A stretch of 64,000 bases of DNA from Dasypus novemcinctus (Eukaryota; Chordata; Mammalia; Cingulata; Dasypodidae), in NCBI RefSeq assembly GCF_030445035.2, contig NC_080694.1, positions 73,919,147 to 73,983,146 of the forward strand, written 5' to 3'. Below the pieces are notes generated by a model. That model was not told the DNA's origin. It saw nothing but the letters and a program-made list of their open reading frames with translations, and ran no database searches. Shown in pieces: positions 34,090-45,306 of this stretch. The position numbers and the translations under genes were made by a program. The stretch's first letter is position 1; each line of letters opens with the position of its first letter.

Positions 34090-35390
34090 CTTAGCCATGC
34101 TCACTGAAGAAGATGAAAAAGATATCAGAGAGGAAGTGTGGGTAAGAGAAGGTAATAGAGGGGGTTTGCAGGTATGCCCTATTAAAATCAAATTGAAAAA
34201 GGAAGGGGAAATTATTTGTCAAAGACAATATCCCATTCCCCTTAAGGGGAGGCAGGGACTTCAGTCCATCATTGAAGGCCTCCTTCGATGGAGCCCTGCA
34301 TGTCTCCCTTCAATTTTGCTATCTTGCCTGTTCAGAAATCAGACGGTAGTTAAAGGTTGGTACAGGATCTAAGGGCCATTAATCAAATCATTCAGGTTCA
34401 ACACACAGTAGCCCCAAATCCATACACTCTCCTTAAGATCCCCTGCCATCATAAATGGTTTAGTGTAATAGATCTAAAAGATTCCTTTTGGGCCTGTCCC
34501 CTTGATCCAAAGAGTAGACACTTGTTTGCCTTTGAGTGGGAGGATCCCTCTACAGGAAGAAAACAGCAGTATAGGTAGACAGTTTTACCCCAAGGCTTCA
34601 CAGAATTTCCCAACCTCTTTGGGCAGGACCTGGAAAAAGTACTGGAGAAATTTGCAGTCGGACCTGAAATTTCCCTTTTACAATATGTACATGATACTCT
34701 ATTATCAGGTGAAGAAAGGCAGATAGTGGTCTGAACTACAAAGAGCTTATTGAATTTCCTGGGGGATCAAGGGCTGAGTGTCAAAAAGTAAGCTACAATT
34801 TGTAGAAAAGGAAGTCAAATACCTGGGTCATCTCATTAGTGAGGGAAGGAGGAAGATAACTCCAGAAAGAATTCAGGCCATTACTAAATTACCTCTTCCC
34901 TGGGCAAAAAGAGAACTAAGAAGATTTTTGGGATTAGTGGGATATTATAGATTATGGATAGATTCTTATGCATCCCAAACCAAAGGGTTATACCAAATCT
35001 GTTGGAGGAGGAGCCTGACAAGTTACCATGGAAGGAGGAGGAAATAAAGGCCTTAGAGAGGCTCAAACAGGCATTGGTGCAAGCCCCTGTTCTAGCCCTT
35101 CCCTCCCTCGAGAAACTTTTCCATCTGTTTGTGACAGCAGATGAGGGAACAGCCTTGGTAGTCCTAACCCAGATCTGGGGAAGCCAAAGGAAGCCCATGG
35201 CCTTTCGTTCCAGAATCCCGGACCCTGTCTCCAGGGGATGGCCAGGCTGTGTTCAGTCCGTGGCAGCAACTGCTCTCTTAGTAGAAGAAAGCAGGAGACT
35301 GACCTTTGGAGGGGCCTTAGTTGTTAGCACCCCTCATCAGGTCAGGACTATTTTGTCTCAAAGAGCAGGAAGATAGTTAACAGATTTCTG
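34090..35390 (+). pseudogene. pol: ERV reverse transcriptase, catalytic site lost
   Basis: Polymerase palm motifs are visible in sequence: the QYPIPLKGRQGL entry region (about 34225), LVQDLRAIN-type region near 34356, VIDLKD (motif A Asp retained) near 34468, LPQGF near 34590 and the motif C tetrad at 34684-34695. Motif C reads YVHD instead of the usual YVDD, so the first of its two catalytic aspartates is replaced by histidine. Frame changes occur near 34330, 34560 and 34740. The thumb/connection part (LGLVGYYR-type) is near 34930-34960. Confidence 0.87.
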
Positions 35391-35415
35391 AATTCCAAAA
35401 TATGAGCTGATTCTA

Positions 35416-36045
35416 ATGGAAAAAAATGATTTAATACTGACAATTAATCATAGTCTGAACCCAGTTTCTTTCCTTTGGAAAGGTACCAGCCAAGTAGAAA
35501 CTCCTGAACATGATTGTCTAGACTTGATTGAATACCAAGCCCGAGTCCGGCCTGACTTAGGGGATCTTCCCTTACATTCGGGGGAAAATTTGTTTATAGA
35601 TGGGTCTTCTAGGGTCCTGGAAGGAAAAAGACATAATGGCTATGCTGTTGTTGATGGACTAACTTGTGAGATGAAAGAAGCTGGCCAACTGCCCAATGAT
35701 TGGTCAGCTCAAACTTGTGAGCTCTATGCATTAAATCAAGCCCTTAAATTGTTAGAGGAAAAAGATAGTAAGTCTACACAGAGTCTAAATATGCCTTTGG
35801 TGTGGTCCCCATCTTTGGAAAAATTTGGGAAGAAAAGGGATTGATCAATAGTAAAGGGAAGAAATTAGTCCATGTGGAACTGGTAAAACAAGTGTTAGCC
35901 AGTCTGCTCTTACCAAGGGAAATATCCGTGGTACATAAAAATGGGCATCAGAAGTGTCACACTTTTGAAGCAAAAGGCAACAGATTGGCGGATGAAAAGG
36001 CCAAAGAGGCATCCCTCTGTTCCCATCTGGAAGTAATGGTCCTGT
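35416..36045 (+). pseudogene. pol: ERV RNase H domain
   Basis: FIDGSS at 35593-35610 carries the first RNase H aspartate and ELYAL near 35720 the glutamate. Around 35775-35800 the frame changes and the expected next acidic motif reads ESKYAFG, with Glu where the family has Asp. The His-containing C-terminus (GNRLADEKAK) is at about 35970-36005. Two frames are needed to read it, so it is inactive. Confidence 0.8.
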
Positions 36046-36164
36046 AACCCTCCATCCCCAAAGAAATTAGAATCCCTGCATTCTCTGAAAAGGAAGTAAA
36101 AGAACTAGAACAACTGAGGGCAACTTTAGATAGCCAAGGGAAGTGGCTCCTCCTAGAGGGCAGG

Positions 36165-37140
36165 CAGATGTTGAATAAGCAAATAATGAGGGAGGTACTA
36201 GTGGTTTTGCACCAAGGGAGTCACTGGGGAGTGCAAGCCATGTGTGACCTGGTTCTCAAGCATTTTGGGTGTATGGGCCTTTATACTATAGCCAAACAAA
36301 TAAGTGAATGGTGCATAATCTGTCAGAAAGCTAATAAGAAAGTTTTAAGAATGCAAGTGCCGGGGGGAGGGAGCCTGGCCTCAGACCATTCCAGGGCATT
36401 CAGGTTGATTATACTGAAATGTCTCCTGTAGGTTGATTAAAGTATGTTCTGATTATTGTGGATCACCTGACAGGGTGGGTAGAAGCATACCCTCTTGCTT
36501 CAGCTACAGCATCAGGGACTTCAAAAATTACCCTTGAACAAATCATTCCCTGCAACGGGTTAGTTGAAAACATAGATTCAGACAATGGCGGTCAGTTTAC
36601 ATCCAGAGTGTTGCAAAATATCATGCAGGGTCTAGGTGTCACATGGCACTTCCATACACCCCGGCACCCACCATCCTCAGGGAAAGTGAAAAGAATGAAC
36701 CAAACCTTAAAAAAAAAATCTCTCTAAGTTGGTCTTAGAAACCAAATTACCATGTGTTAAATGTTTACTTATAGGTCTGTTAAGAATCCGAACTGCCCCT
36801 AGGATGGAACTGGGAATTTCTCCTTATGAAATGCTTTTTGGTCTGCTCTTCCCTGGGAAGTCTGGAGAACTCCCCTCCTTTGAGTCGGAGAATTTCTTTC
36901 TTCAAAATTACATACTGGCCCTGTCTTCTACTTTGTCATCCCTCAGACATCGGGGTTTGCTGGCTCAGATTCTGCCTCTTGAATTTGCAGTCCACCAACA
37001 CTAACCTGGCAGCACCATCCGAGTCAAGTCGTGGAGAGTCCAAACTCCAACCGACCTGGGAAGGGCCTTATCAAGTCTTGCTGACAACTGAAACAGCAGT
37101 CCGAATGGCAGAAAAAGGTTGGACTCATTACACTTGAGTA
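36165..37140 (+). pseudogene. pol: ERV integrase, catalytic Glu replaced
   Basis: The N-terminal zinc-binding HHCC is intact (H-X3-H in LHQGSH; C-X2-C in WCIICQ, 36207-36330). The core has Asp in VDHLTGW and Asp in DSDNGGQF (about 36570-36600). The third acidic residue of the DDE triad is Lys: the codon at 36689-36691 within SSGKVKRMNQTL. The C-terminal W-x-GPY motif (WEGPYQ) is at 37057-37074. Stops and frame changes occur near 36432 and 36725. Confidence 0.87.
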
Positions 37141-37439
37141 AAGGGACCAGTACTTGAACTGGATGATAAGTACCCAAGAACTTCATCTGAGTCTTAGAAA
37201 ATAATTTCAGCCCCAGATCCCTTAAAGATTACACTGAAAAAACAATAACTGGGGTGGGGGTAGGGGGTTGAGCTGTGTATTGTCCTAATTAACAATGGCC
37301 CTAGTCCTATCAGAATACCAAAGGAGAAATTCAGATTAAGTTACAAGTGAAAATAATCTTACTAGCCTTGATGTTTCAATCCTAAGAAGCAACTAGCCCC
37401 ATCAAATCAGTTATAAATGTGACTGAAGGTCTGGAGTCC

Positions 37440-38640
37440 CAGATGGTGCAGTTTGATGCCTGCCAAGTAATAGACTGTGGGAATTTAGAGCACCAGTGAT
37501 GGCTGAGCAGGGAAAATAAATCCCTATGCCCAGAGCCAGTGGGGAGTGGCTACAGTCGAACCCTTCCTTGCCCCTCCTGGGATGATGTATGTTGGACTAC
37601 CCAGGATAAGGGATGGACCGTGAATATGGGATGGGTCTCACCAAGTTCAAGGCCATTAAAGGGTAAGATAACCTTTTATAAATGTAATACCCCACCAGAT
37701 TGTAAAAGTCCTCAGTGCAATCCAGTAGTAATAACTATTAAGAAAGCAGACAAATTAGAAACTAGGAGCAGTGGCAGGGACCAAGTGGTCAATAGAGTCT
37801 ATGGAATGGGAGCAGATGTTACAGGTAAAGATCCTCTGGGGAGGTTCCGTATCTGAGTCCTTCCTTCCCCTGTAGATATGACATCCACAATGCCCTCTCC
37901 AGCTAACCCTTCAGAAATACCACAGGAAAACCCACCAAAGGCCAGTTCCCCAATTCAAAATAATCCCAAAGCAGTCAGGATACTTAAGGCAGAAGATTTA
38001 AGGCAAACCATAGAAATAGAGACAGGATATGGGGACACAAATGCCTGGGTAGAATGAATCAAATATACAGTCCAGAGTCTAAACAAAAGCAAATGTTATG
38101 CTTGTGCAACAGGCCGCCCAAAGCTCATATTGCACCCTTTCTGCTCAGTATGGAAAAGCATGAAAAGGAGTTTAAGTGCATGATACTCCTCTTTCAAAAT
38201 GCTACTCCTGGTGAAAATTGTAGTACGTTGTCCTCTCTCTTCCCACCAGTCAAAAATGGAAACATCAAGGCCATACCTGCCTCCTGTCTGGGCCCAGGGA
38301 ATCACTCTGCTTGTCTCTCTAGACAGGAGAAAGGATTCCAGGACCTTGGAACTGTGGCCTCGTGTACACAAGTGTGGAATGTAAGCAGTGATCATACTGA
38401 CAATTTCTCCAGTTTGGTCAGACCTCAAGCAGACCTGTGGTGGTGCTGTGGAAAGGGTGTTCTCTGACCAATACTGCCTGAGAGGTGGGGCGGAACCTGT
38501 GTTCTGGTCCAATTGGCTATCCCATTCACCTTGCCATTTGAAAAAGAAGTGAGAATATCATCCCAGGGAGGGAGAGAAAAAAGAAGTTTTCATGGTTCTT
38601 TTAATGAGAAGATCTATTTAGACAATATAGGAATTCCCTG
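37440..38640 (+). pseudogene. env: ERV env surface subunit, broken
   Basis: Several short open stretches with many Cys and N-glycosylation sites (for example NATPGENC, NVSSDH), a proline-rich hinge-like part (about 37860-37940) and a W-W-C-C motif near 38440. In-frame stops at about 37853, 38055 and 38466 divide it. It cannot form a surface protein. Confidence 0.75.
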
Positions 38641-38641
38641 A

Positions 38642-39283
38642 GGAGTCCCAGATGAGTTTAAGGCTAGAAATCAGGTAGCAGCTGGGTTTGAGCCATTCTT
38701 GTTCTGGTGGGTCACCATTCATAAAAATGTAGACTGGATTAATTATATCTATTATAACCAACAGAGATTTATTAATTACACCAGGAATGCAGTTAAGGGA
38801 ATTGCAGAACAATTAGATGCTACTAGCAGAATGGCATGGGAAAATAGAATGGCCTTAGCTATGATGCTAGCTGAGAAAGGGGGAGTCTGTGTTATGATTG
38901 GAGGTAGCTGCTGTACATTCATTCCCAATAACACTGCCCCTGATGGAACTATCACTAAAGCTTTACGAGGCCCAACAGCCCTATCTGAGGAACTAGCAGA
39001 GAATTCTGGCATTAGTAATTCACTCACAGGATGGCTTGAAAATTGGTTTGGAAACTGGAAAGGGGTTGCACTGTCCATCTTAACTTCCCTCATTATCTCA
39101 GCTGGGGTGCTTACCACAGTTGGATGCTGTATCATTCCATGTGCCCGAGGGCTAGGTCAAAGACTCATTGAAACTGCCCTAACCAAACAAATGCCCATAC
39201 AGTGTAGGCAAAACAATCTGTACCCCCTTAAAGAAGGAGATTCTTATGATGAAGAGTATGAGATAGCACTTAAAAATTTTTGA
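38642..39283 (+). pseudogene. env: ERV env transmembrane subunit, open over 194+ codons
   Basis: From the Met at 38699 the frame is open to 39283. In order it has a helical heptad region, the conserved GGVC ... CC segment with CX6CC at 38888-38914, an N-glycosylation site in PNNTAPD, a long hydrophobic anchor (about 39064-39147, GVALSILTSLIISAGVLTTV) and a cytoplasmic tail of about 45 residues. No signal peptide or clear fusion peptide is attached and the upstream surface subunit is broken. It is the longest uninterrupted piece of the provirus. Whether selection or chance kept it open is unknown. Confidence 0.82.
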
Positions 39284-39313
39284 AGAACAGAAATGTGGAA
39301 ACTAAAAAGAATT

Positions 39314-39830
39314 TTAAAAAAACAAAGATTAGTTTAGTTTTCACATAAAGGAAGAAAATATTGATTAATGTAACCTGGCAGGCTACTGCCTCAGTCTCCC
39401 ACTCCCGGGTTAAACAGCAACAAAGGAAACCAGCTTAAGCCAGTCCTATAAACAATAAAAAAGATGCCCAAGAAAGAGCTAAGTCAATACCAATTCAGCA
39501 CTAAATTCCATTCCTTATTTGACAAAGGGGAGCAGGTAAAAACTAAAATGGTTGGAAGTGATGGGGGTAGCGCTTAATCACAAACTTTTGTGTGGGAAAG
39601 TTAGATCTTCTCGGATAGGCTGTAACTTCTGAAGTATCCAGTCTATGCAGAAACAGAGGAAAGGTTTGCGTGCTAGGCTTAGGGGTATAAATTGTGCCAT
39701 TTTCTTTGTTCAGAGCACTAGCCATGTTTCCTAGTTGTGCGCCACTTCTTGCAATATTGAGAATAATTTATTTTCTTCTCCATAATCGGATGAGCCTTAA
39801 TTTCTTCCAAAGAAAGATTTCTTTCTAACA
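39314..39830 (+). repeat. 3' LTR of the 30.8-39.8 kb provirus
   Basis: 517 bp. The first bases are degenerate (TTAAAAAAACAAAG where the 5' copy has TGTAAGAAAAAAAG); it ends CTAACA before the GAGC duplication. TATA at about 39686. The polyadenylation signal reads AATAAT instead of AATAAA. The polypurine tract upstream is poorly preserved. Confidence 0.9.
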
Positions 39831-39834
39831 GAGC

Positions 39835-40599
39835 AGGGCTGGAGGGGCCGCCTTGGTGCAGGCCCTGCAGCCTGAGCAGTTCTCTGCCCACAAGTGCGTG
39901 GTTTCCTGGATGAAAGTTTCCTTCTCTGACATCCACCTCCGCTCCTGTTTTCCCAGGGAGAGCTAAGAGGGTGGGTGATAATATTAAAGGTTAAGTGAGT
40001 CAGGGCATGGTCCCTGATTGTGGCGGGAAGCCGCGGGCTCGGAAGGAAGGCCCTGGCTGCGGGCTGAGAACCGGCGGGGAGCGCGGGAAGGCTCCAAGGC
40101 CCCAGCTCCTGGTGCTGTGCAGGGTCCACTTGGGCCAGGCCCCAGGGTTTAAGTAAGAGAACCAAGGCAGTCTGCCGCGTGCTTGCTCAGAGCTGGTGGG
40201 GAGGTCGGAGGTTCCAGCCTTGAGGGGAGTCTGTGGGGAGGGGGCAGTAGAGGCATGTGTGGCCAGCCAGGCAGAGAGGCTCTCCAAAGGGAGAGCGAAG
40301 CAGGGTCAGCCACGTTCAGGGCCACCTGCAGGCCACAGAGGCCTGCGGCAGGGTTGAAGACAGGCGGAGGGCAGCCTGGACCGGGCAGGGGCTCCGACCA
40401 GGGAGGCGCAGGCCAGACTCCCGAGGAAGGCGTGTGCAGCTCAGGCGTGAGCCCCGCCCCCTGACTGGCTCAGCAGAGAGCCCGGGCTTCCGTGGCCAGA
40501 GCCCTGAGCTGAGCAGCCGGGCGGGATCGGGTCCTGTGAGGGGTAGAAGGACAGACATGCTTAGGGAGGGGCTCACAGCGCTGGGCTCCAGGAGGGTCA
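39835..40599. other. Unassigned GC-rich flank of the provirus
   Basis: By colinearity this continues the intron-like sequence upstream of 30820. No later TRIM exon (coiled coil or SPRY) is recognisable here or at 41011-42237 and 42345-43150. Confidence 0.4.
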
Positions 40600-41010
40600 C
40601 CTAAACATTCACTATTGATAAGGGGACGGGTGATGAAGAGTTTTAGTAAAGTGTGGGAGTGATGCCAGCACAACCTTGTGGTGCAATAAATACCATGAAT
40701 TGAAAGTGGTTAAAATAGAAGGTTTTATGCTGTATAAATGTTGCCACAATAAAACCTTAAAAAAGGAAAATAAAACACAATAAAATTGTAGACCACAAAG
40801 ATTGAACTGTATTGTAAACTATGGACTATAGTGACTGATATGATTATGGAGATGCTGGTTCCTCAGTGACACCAAAGCCACCTCACTACTGCAGAACATT
40901 AATAGAGAAAGATGCATGTGGGGGTGGGGCAGTGTATGGGGACCCTGCCTGGTTTTTCTGTGAACCTTCAACTGCTGTAATAAAAAGAAAGAAAAAGAAC
41001 AAGAGAGAGA
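40600..41010 (+). mobile_element. L1 3' end fragments
   Basis: Phrases such as GGTTAAAATAGAAGGTTTTATG, CCACAATAAAACC and the AATAAAAAGAAAGAAAAAG tail resemble L1 3' UTR ends. Degenerate. Confidence 0.45.
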
Positions 41011-42248
41011 CATGGAGTAACTACTTCCAGGGCTTCCCCAAATAGCACCGTGGTAGCAGCGGCTGGTCTCAGGATGAGCTGACCACGAGGAGGGCGTCTT
41101 ATCCAGAGATTCCATAATGATGCCACATGAGGCTCCCAGAGCCATATGGACCTAAAAAATCCTTCCATGTCTGTAATAACGTCCTAACCCTATGAAGCCT
41201 TGGCAGGGGAAAGTGGGCTGATTATTGTCATTTTTAAAGAGGGAGTGAAGCTGAAGGGGGGTGGGATTAGCATCAACAAACTGAGCAGAAGAGCATGTGG
41301 CTGGTCTTGGCCACATCTCCCCCTATGGGGTGAGCTCTGATGGGAGCTGAGGGGAGCTGGGGAGATCTTCCTGTCCCAAGACTCTCTCCTGATCAAGTAC
41401 CAGGAATCCCCTCACTTTGGTTTTCCCCTGGATGACTTTGTAGCCTGAAAACCAGAGGCTGAGGGTCCAGACATGCCACGTCCTGAGCCCGCGGTGCTCA
41501 GTCGGCCTCGTGGCCAGGACTAGAGTCCAGGCACCAGCTGAGCCTTCAGCCTGAGCCCCCCCAAGGTGGTGCCCTCAGGCAGGCTGGAGTGCCATGGCCT
41601 GAGACCCAAGGACCTGAGCGCTGGTAATTTTGCAGGAGCGTGGTCTTGGCCCTGGCCTCCAAGCACCACACCCTGAACCTCGGTTTTCTGCTCTGTAAAA
41701 ATGGCTGATCCAAAAATTCAATCTTGGACTAGAGGATTCAGAACCACTTCTGCTCTGTCGCTCTGACTCCACAACCTGGAATCCAAATGCCTCTGTGCAG
41801 ATGGGGAGTGAGTGAGGAGCATCTGCCTTTCCTTCCAGCCCTGGACAGACACCAGAGAGCAGCCTCCCCAGGCCGTGGAGAGGACATGAAGGAGGGGCAG
41901 GGGAGCAGCCTTCACCAGAGCACCTGGAGCTCCTGGGCTGGCGGCACTCCGTGTCCTCATCTCAACTCCCTCCATGCTCAGAGATTCCAGTGACTCCTGA
42001 GATATTCCTGTGGGGAGACAGAGGGGCAGAGAGAGGAGGTGGAATTAGCACCTCAACTCACAGGTACAGGTGTTTGTTGTGGATGGACACACTGTTAGGG
42101 GCTGGGGTGTGAAGGTGTAAAGGCCTATTGTTGTCCCTAAAGAGAGCACCATCTAGGAAGGGGGCGTCCCATGATCAAGATGCAGACACTGAGCTGTGCA
42201 CAGAGAGGCAGAAGCAGGAGGGCAAGGGTTTTAGGTAGCACAAAGCAT

Positions 42249-42333
42249 TTATTTATTTTTAGGAGGTAACAGGGATTGAACCCAGGACCTCACACATGAA
42301 GCAGGTGCTCAACCACCGAGCTATATGTTCCCT
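42249..42333 (-). mobile_element. DAS-type SINE (short form)
   Basis: B-box complement GGATTGAACCC and A-box complement GCTCAACCACCGAGC. Target duplication GCACAAAGCAT, 11 bp, at 42238-42248 and 42334-42344, perfect. Confidence 0.92.
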
Positions 42334-44280
42334 GCACAAAGCATGTAAACTGGCCTTGAGAGATCATCTCAGCTGGACAAGAGAAGGGGAGGAGAGCATT
42401 CTGGAGGAAGGGCTTGCCTGCGGGCAGCCTCAGAAGGAGGAAAGAGAAGGACAGTTCAGGAAAGCAGGTGCAGCTCAGCCTGGCTGGACCAGGTGCCTTG
42501 GGGAGGGGGCTGCAGAGGGGACGGAAGGGAAGGCAGCAGCCCACCCGCAAAGCCTGTGTGAGCAGCTCCTGGGACACAGGACGCCTTTGGGCAGGGTGGA
42601 TCCGTGAAGGGGCTCTGAGCAGCAGGATGAGCTCTGCCTCTCAGGAGGGTGATGGAAGGGGTGAGAATGCAGGAGGGAGCATCCCGGGAGCACCCAGAGA
42701 GAGCTGGGGGAGTCTGACTGTGGGGGGAGGCAGAGTTAAACACCAAGATGTTTCTGGGGAAGCCTCTCAAGACCTGGTGACCAGAGGATGAGCCAGCTCT
42801 GAGAGGCAGGCAGCGGGCAGTGCCCTCAACCCCAGGGGACATTCCTGCAGAGCTGGGCTCCTCTGTGCCTCCCTTTCTCAAGAAGAAGGGGCACGCCTGT
42901 GGGATGTCCTTCCCTTCCCTCCCTTCCCTGGACCAAGTTCAGGGTCTTCATCAGTCCATGGCTCAGGTGCATCCTGGGGCAGAAGCACCTGCCTGCAGCC
43001 AGAAGGGGTTTCCTTAGGTGGGGTTCTTCACTGCACTGTGGGGTCCATAGGGCAGCCACGGGGCTGGCTCCATGTGGAGAGTCCTCTGAGCCTGGAGCTC
43101 AAGCCCCGTAAGAGTGAACTCCCACACGGCCAGGTGCAGCCATGTCCCCTGGGGTCCCTCCAGCTAACTTAATGATGAAAGATGAAAGCTTCCCCACTGA
43201 GATTGGAAAAAAGACAAGGATGCCCACTCTTCCCCTGGTATTCAATTGTGTAAAATAAGCTCTAGCTAGAGCAATTAGGTAAGAAAACAAACAAACACAA
43301 TTCACCCAAGTAGGAAAGGAAGAAGTATAAATTTCATTATTCACTGATATGATCCTACACTTAGAAAATCCCCAAAATCCCCAACAAAACTAATAGAACT
43401 TATAGACAATATCTGCGATGTGATGGGATACAAATTAATATGCAAAAATCAATAATGTTTCTATGCATTATTCATGAGCAATCTCAGGAGGAAGTCAGAA
43501 AAAAATTACATTTACAATAGCAACTGAAAGAACCAAATAGGGAAAAAAAAAAGAAGAGTCAAGTGGTAATAAATGTAGTCAAGGACATAAAGGACCTGTA
43601 TTCAGAAACCCATAAAACAATGGTAAAAGAAACCAACAACAATCTAAATAAATGGAAGGATATTTATGTACACATGGGTTGGAAGACGAAATATCATTAA
43701 GATGTCAATTCTACCCAAACTGATCTACAGATTTAATACCATCCTGATAAAAATTCAAATATCCTTCTTAGTAGAGTTTGAAAAACCAATTATCAAATTT
43801 ATCTGGAAGAGTCAGGGTCCCTTAATAGCTAAATTTTTTTTAGAAAGAATGAAGTGGGAGGACACTCACTTCCAGCCTTTAAAGCATATTGTCTAGCTAC
43901 AGGGGTAAAAACAACATGGTACTAGCATACAGATAGAGAGACTGACCAATGGAACCAAATCTAGAGTTCAGAAGAGGCCCTCCCATCTTTGGTTCAGTGA
44001 TCTTTGACAAGGCTGTCAACCCACTCAGCTGGGTCAGAATAGCCTGTTCAAAAATGGTGCTGGGAGAACTGGACATCCATATCTCAAAGAAAGAAAGAAA
44101 GAGGACCCTTATCTCACAGCTTATTTAAATTTATTTAAAGTGGATCAAGGACCTAAATATAAAAACTAGAACCCTAAAACTTTTAGAAGAAAACATAGGG
44201 AAACATCTTCAAGATCTTGTGTTTGGCTGTGGTTTCATAGATCTTACTCCCAAAGTAGGAGCAACAAAAGAAAAAATAGA

Positions 44281-44689
44281 GAAGCAGACTTGGCCCAATG
44301 GATAGGGCATCCGTCTTCCACATGGGAGGTCCACAATTCAAACCCTGGGCCTCCTTGACCCGTGTGGAGCTGGCCCAAGCACAGTGCTGATGCATGCAAG
44401 GAGTGCCGCACCATGCAGGGGTGTCCCCTGAGTAGGGGAGCCCCACGCGCAAGGAGTGCACCCCATAAGGAGAGCCGCCCAAGGTGACAGAAAGTTCAGC
44501 CTGCCCAGGAATGGAGCCGCACACACAGAGAGCTGACACAACAATGATGACACAACAAAAAGAAACTCAGATTCCCATGCCGCTGACAACAACAGAAGCG
44601 GACAAAAGAACATGCAGTGAATGAACACAGAGAACATACTACTGGGGTCGTGGGGTGGGGGAGAAGGGCAGAGAAATAAAAAAAAAGAA
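44281..44689 (+). mobile_element. DAS SINE, long form, in L1 ORF2
   Basis: Head GAAGCAGACTTGGCCCAATG, DAS-III-like body and A-rich tail. A 15-bp duplication AAAAGAAAAAATAGA lies at 44266-44280 and 44690-44704. Confidence 0.93.
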
Positions 44690-45038
44690 AAAAGAAAAAA
44701 TAGATAAATGGAACATCTTTAAAATTATATACTTTTGTTCTTCAAAAGACTTTGGCAAGAAAGTTAAAGGCAGCTAACTCAATGGGGAAAAGTCTTTGGA
44801 CACCATATATCTGATAAGGGACTGCTGTCCATGTTATATAAAGAGATTCTACATCTTAACGACATGACCAGCCACCCTATTTAAAAATGGGCAAAACATA
44901 TCAACAGACTTTACCCAAAGTGGAAATACAAAAGACCAAAAGACATATGAAAGGAAGTTCATATAGTTAGTTATTAGGGAAATTCACATCAAAACTACCA
45001 TGAGATATCATCTCTCACCATACAGAATGGCCACTCTT

Positions 45039-45306
45039 CCTGGGCAGGCTGAACTTTCTTTCGTGCTCGGCGGTTCTCCTTGTGGGATGCACTCCTTGAG
45101 CGTGGGGCTCCCCTACACGGGGACACCCCTGCATGGCACGGCACTCCTTGTGCGCATCACCATCCTTGCGCGCATCAACACTCCTTGTGCACATCAGCAC
45201 TGCATGTGGGCCAGCTCCACATAGGTCAAGGAGGCCTGGGGTTTGAACCGGGGACCTCCCATGTGGTAGATGGACACCCTGACCACTGGGCCAAGTCCGC
45301 TTCCCA
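45039..45306 (-). mobile_element. DAS SINE, long form, tail-less copy in L1 ORF2
   Basis: Antisense DAS-III-like copy lacking its A tail and the 3' part of its body. Flanks AGAATGGCCACTCTT (45024-45038) and AGAATGAATACTCTT (45307-45321) look like a diverged target duplication. Contains an extra internal duplication of the TTGCGCGCATCA-type unit at about 45145-45200. Confidence 0.85.

Larger units (their letters stand above)
30824..39830 (+). mobile_element. Complete but inactivated gammaretrovirus-like provirus
   Basis: A 9-kb provirus: 5' LTR 30824-31344, tRNA-Pro-type primer site, gag, pro, pol, env, 3' LTR 39314-39830. It is flanked by a perfect 4-bp target duplication GAGC (30820-30823 and 39831-39834). 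A CCHC nucleocapsid box, a PPPY motif, a GPY-type integrase C-terminus and a CX6CC transmembrane motif place it with class I (gamma-like) ERVs. Several frameshifts, stops and lost catalytic residues make it defective. It sits 280 bp downstream of the TRIM26-like exon 2 in sense orientation. A DAS SINE inserted later in the leader. Confidence 0.92.

Noticed and set aside
39835-43150. Search for the missing TRIM coiled-coil and SPRY exons
   Set aside because: No stretch matched the expected exon wording or length with splice sites, so no further TRIM exon is claimed.
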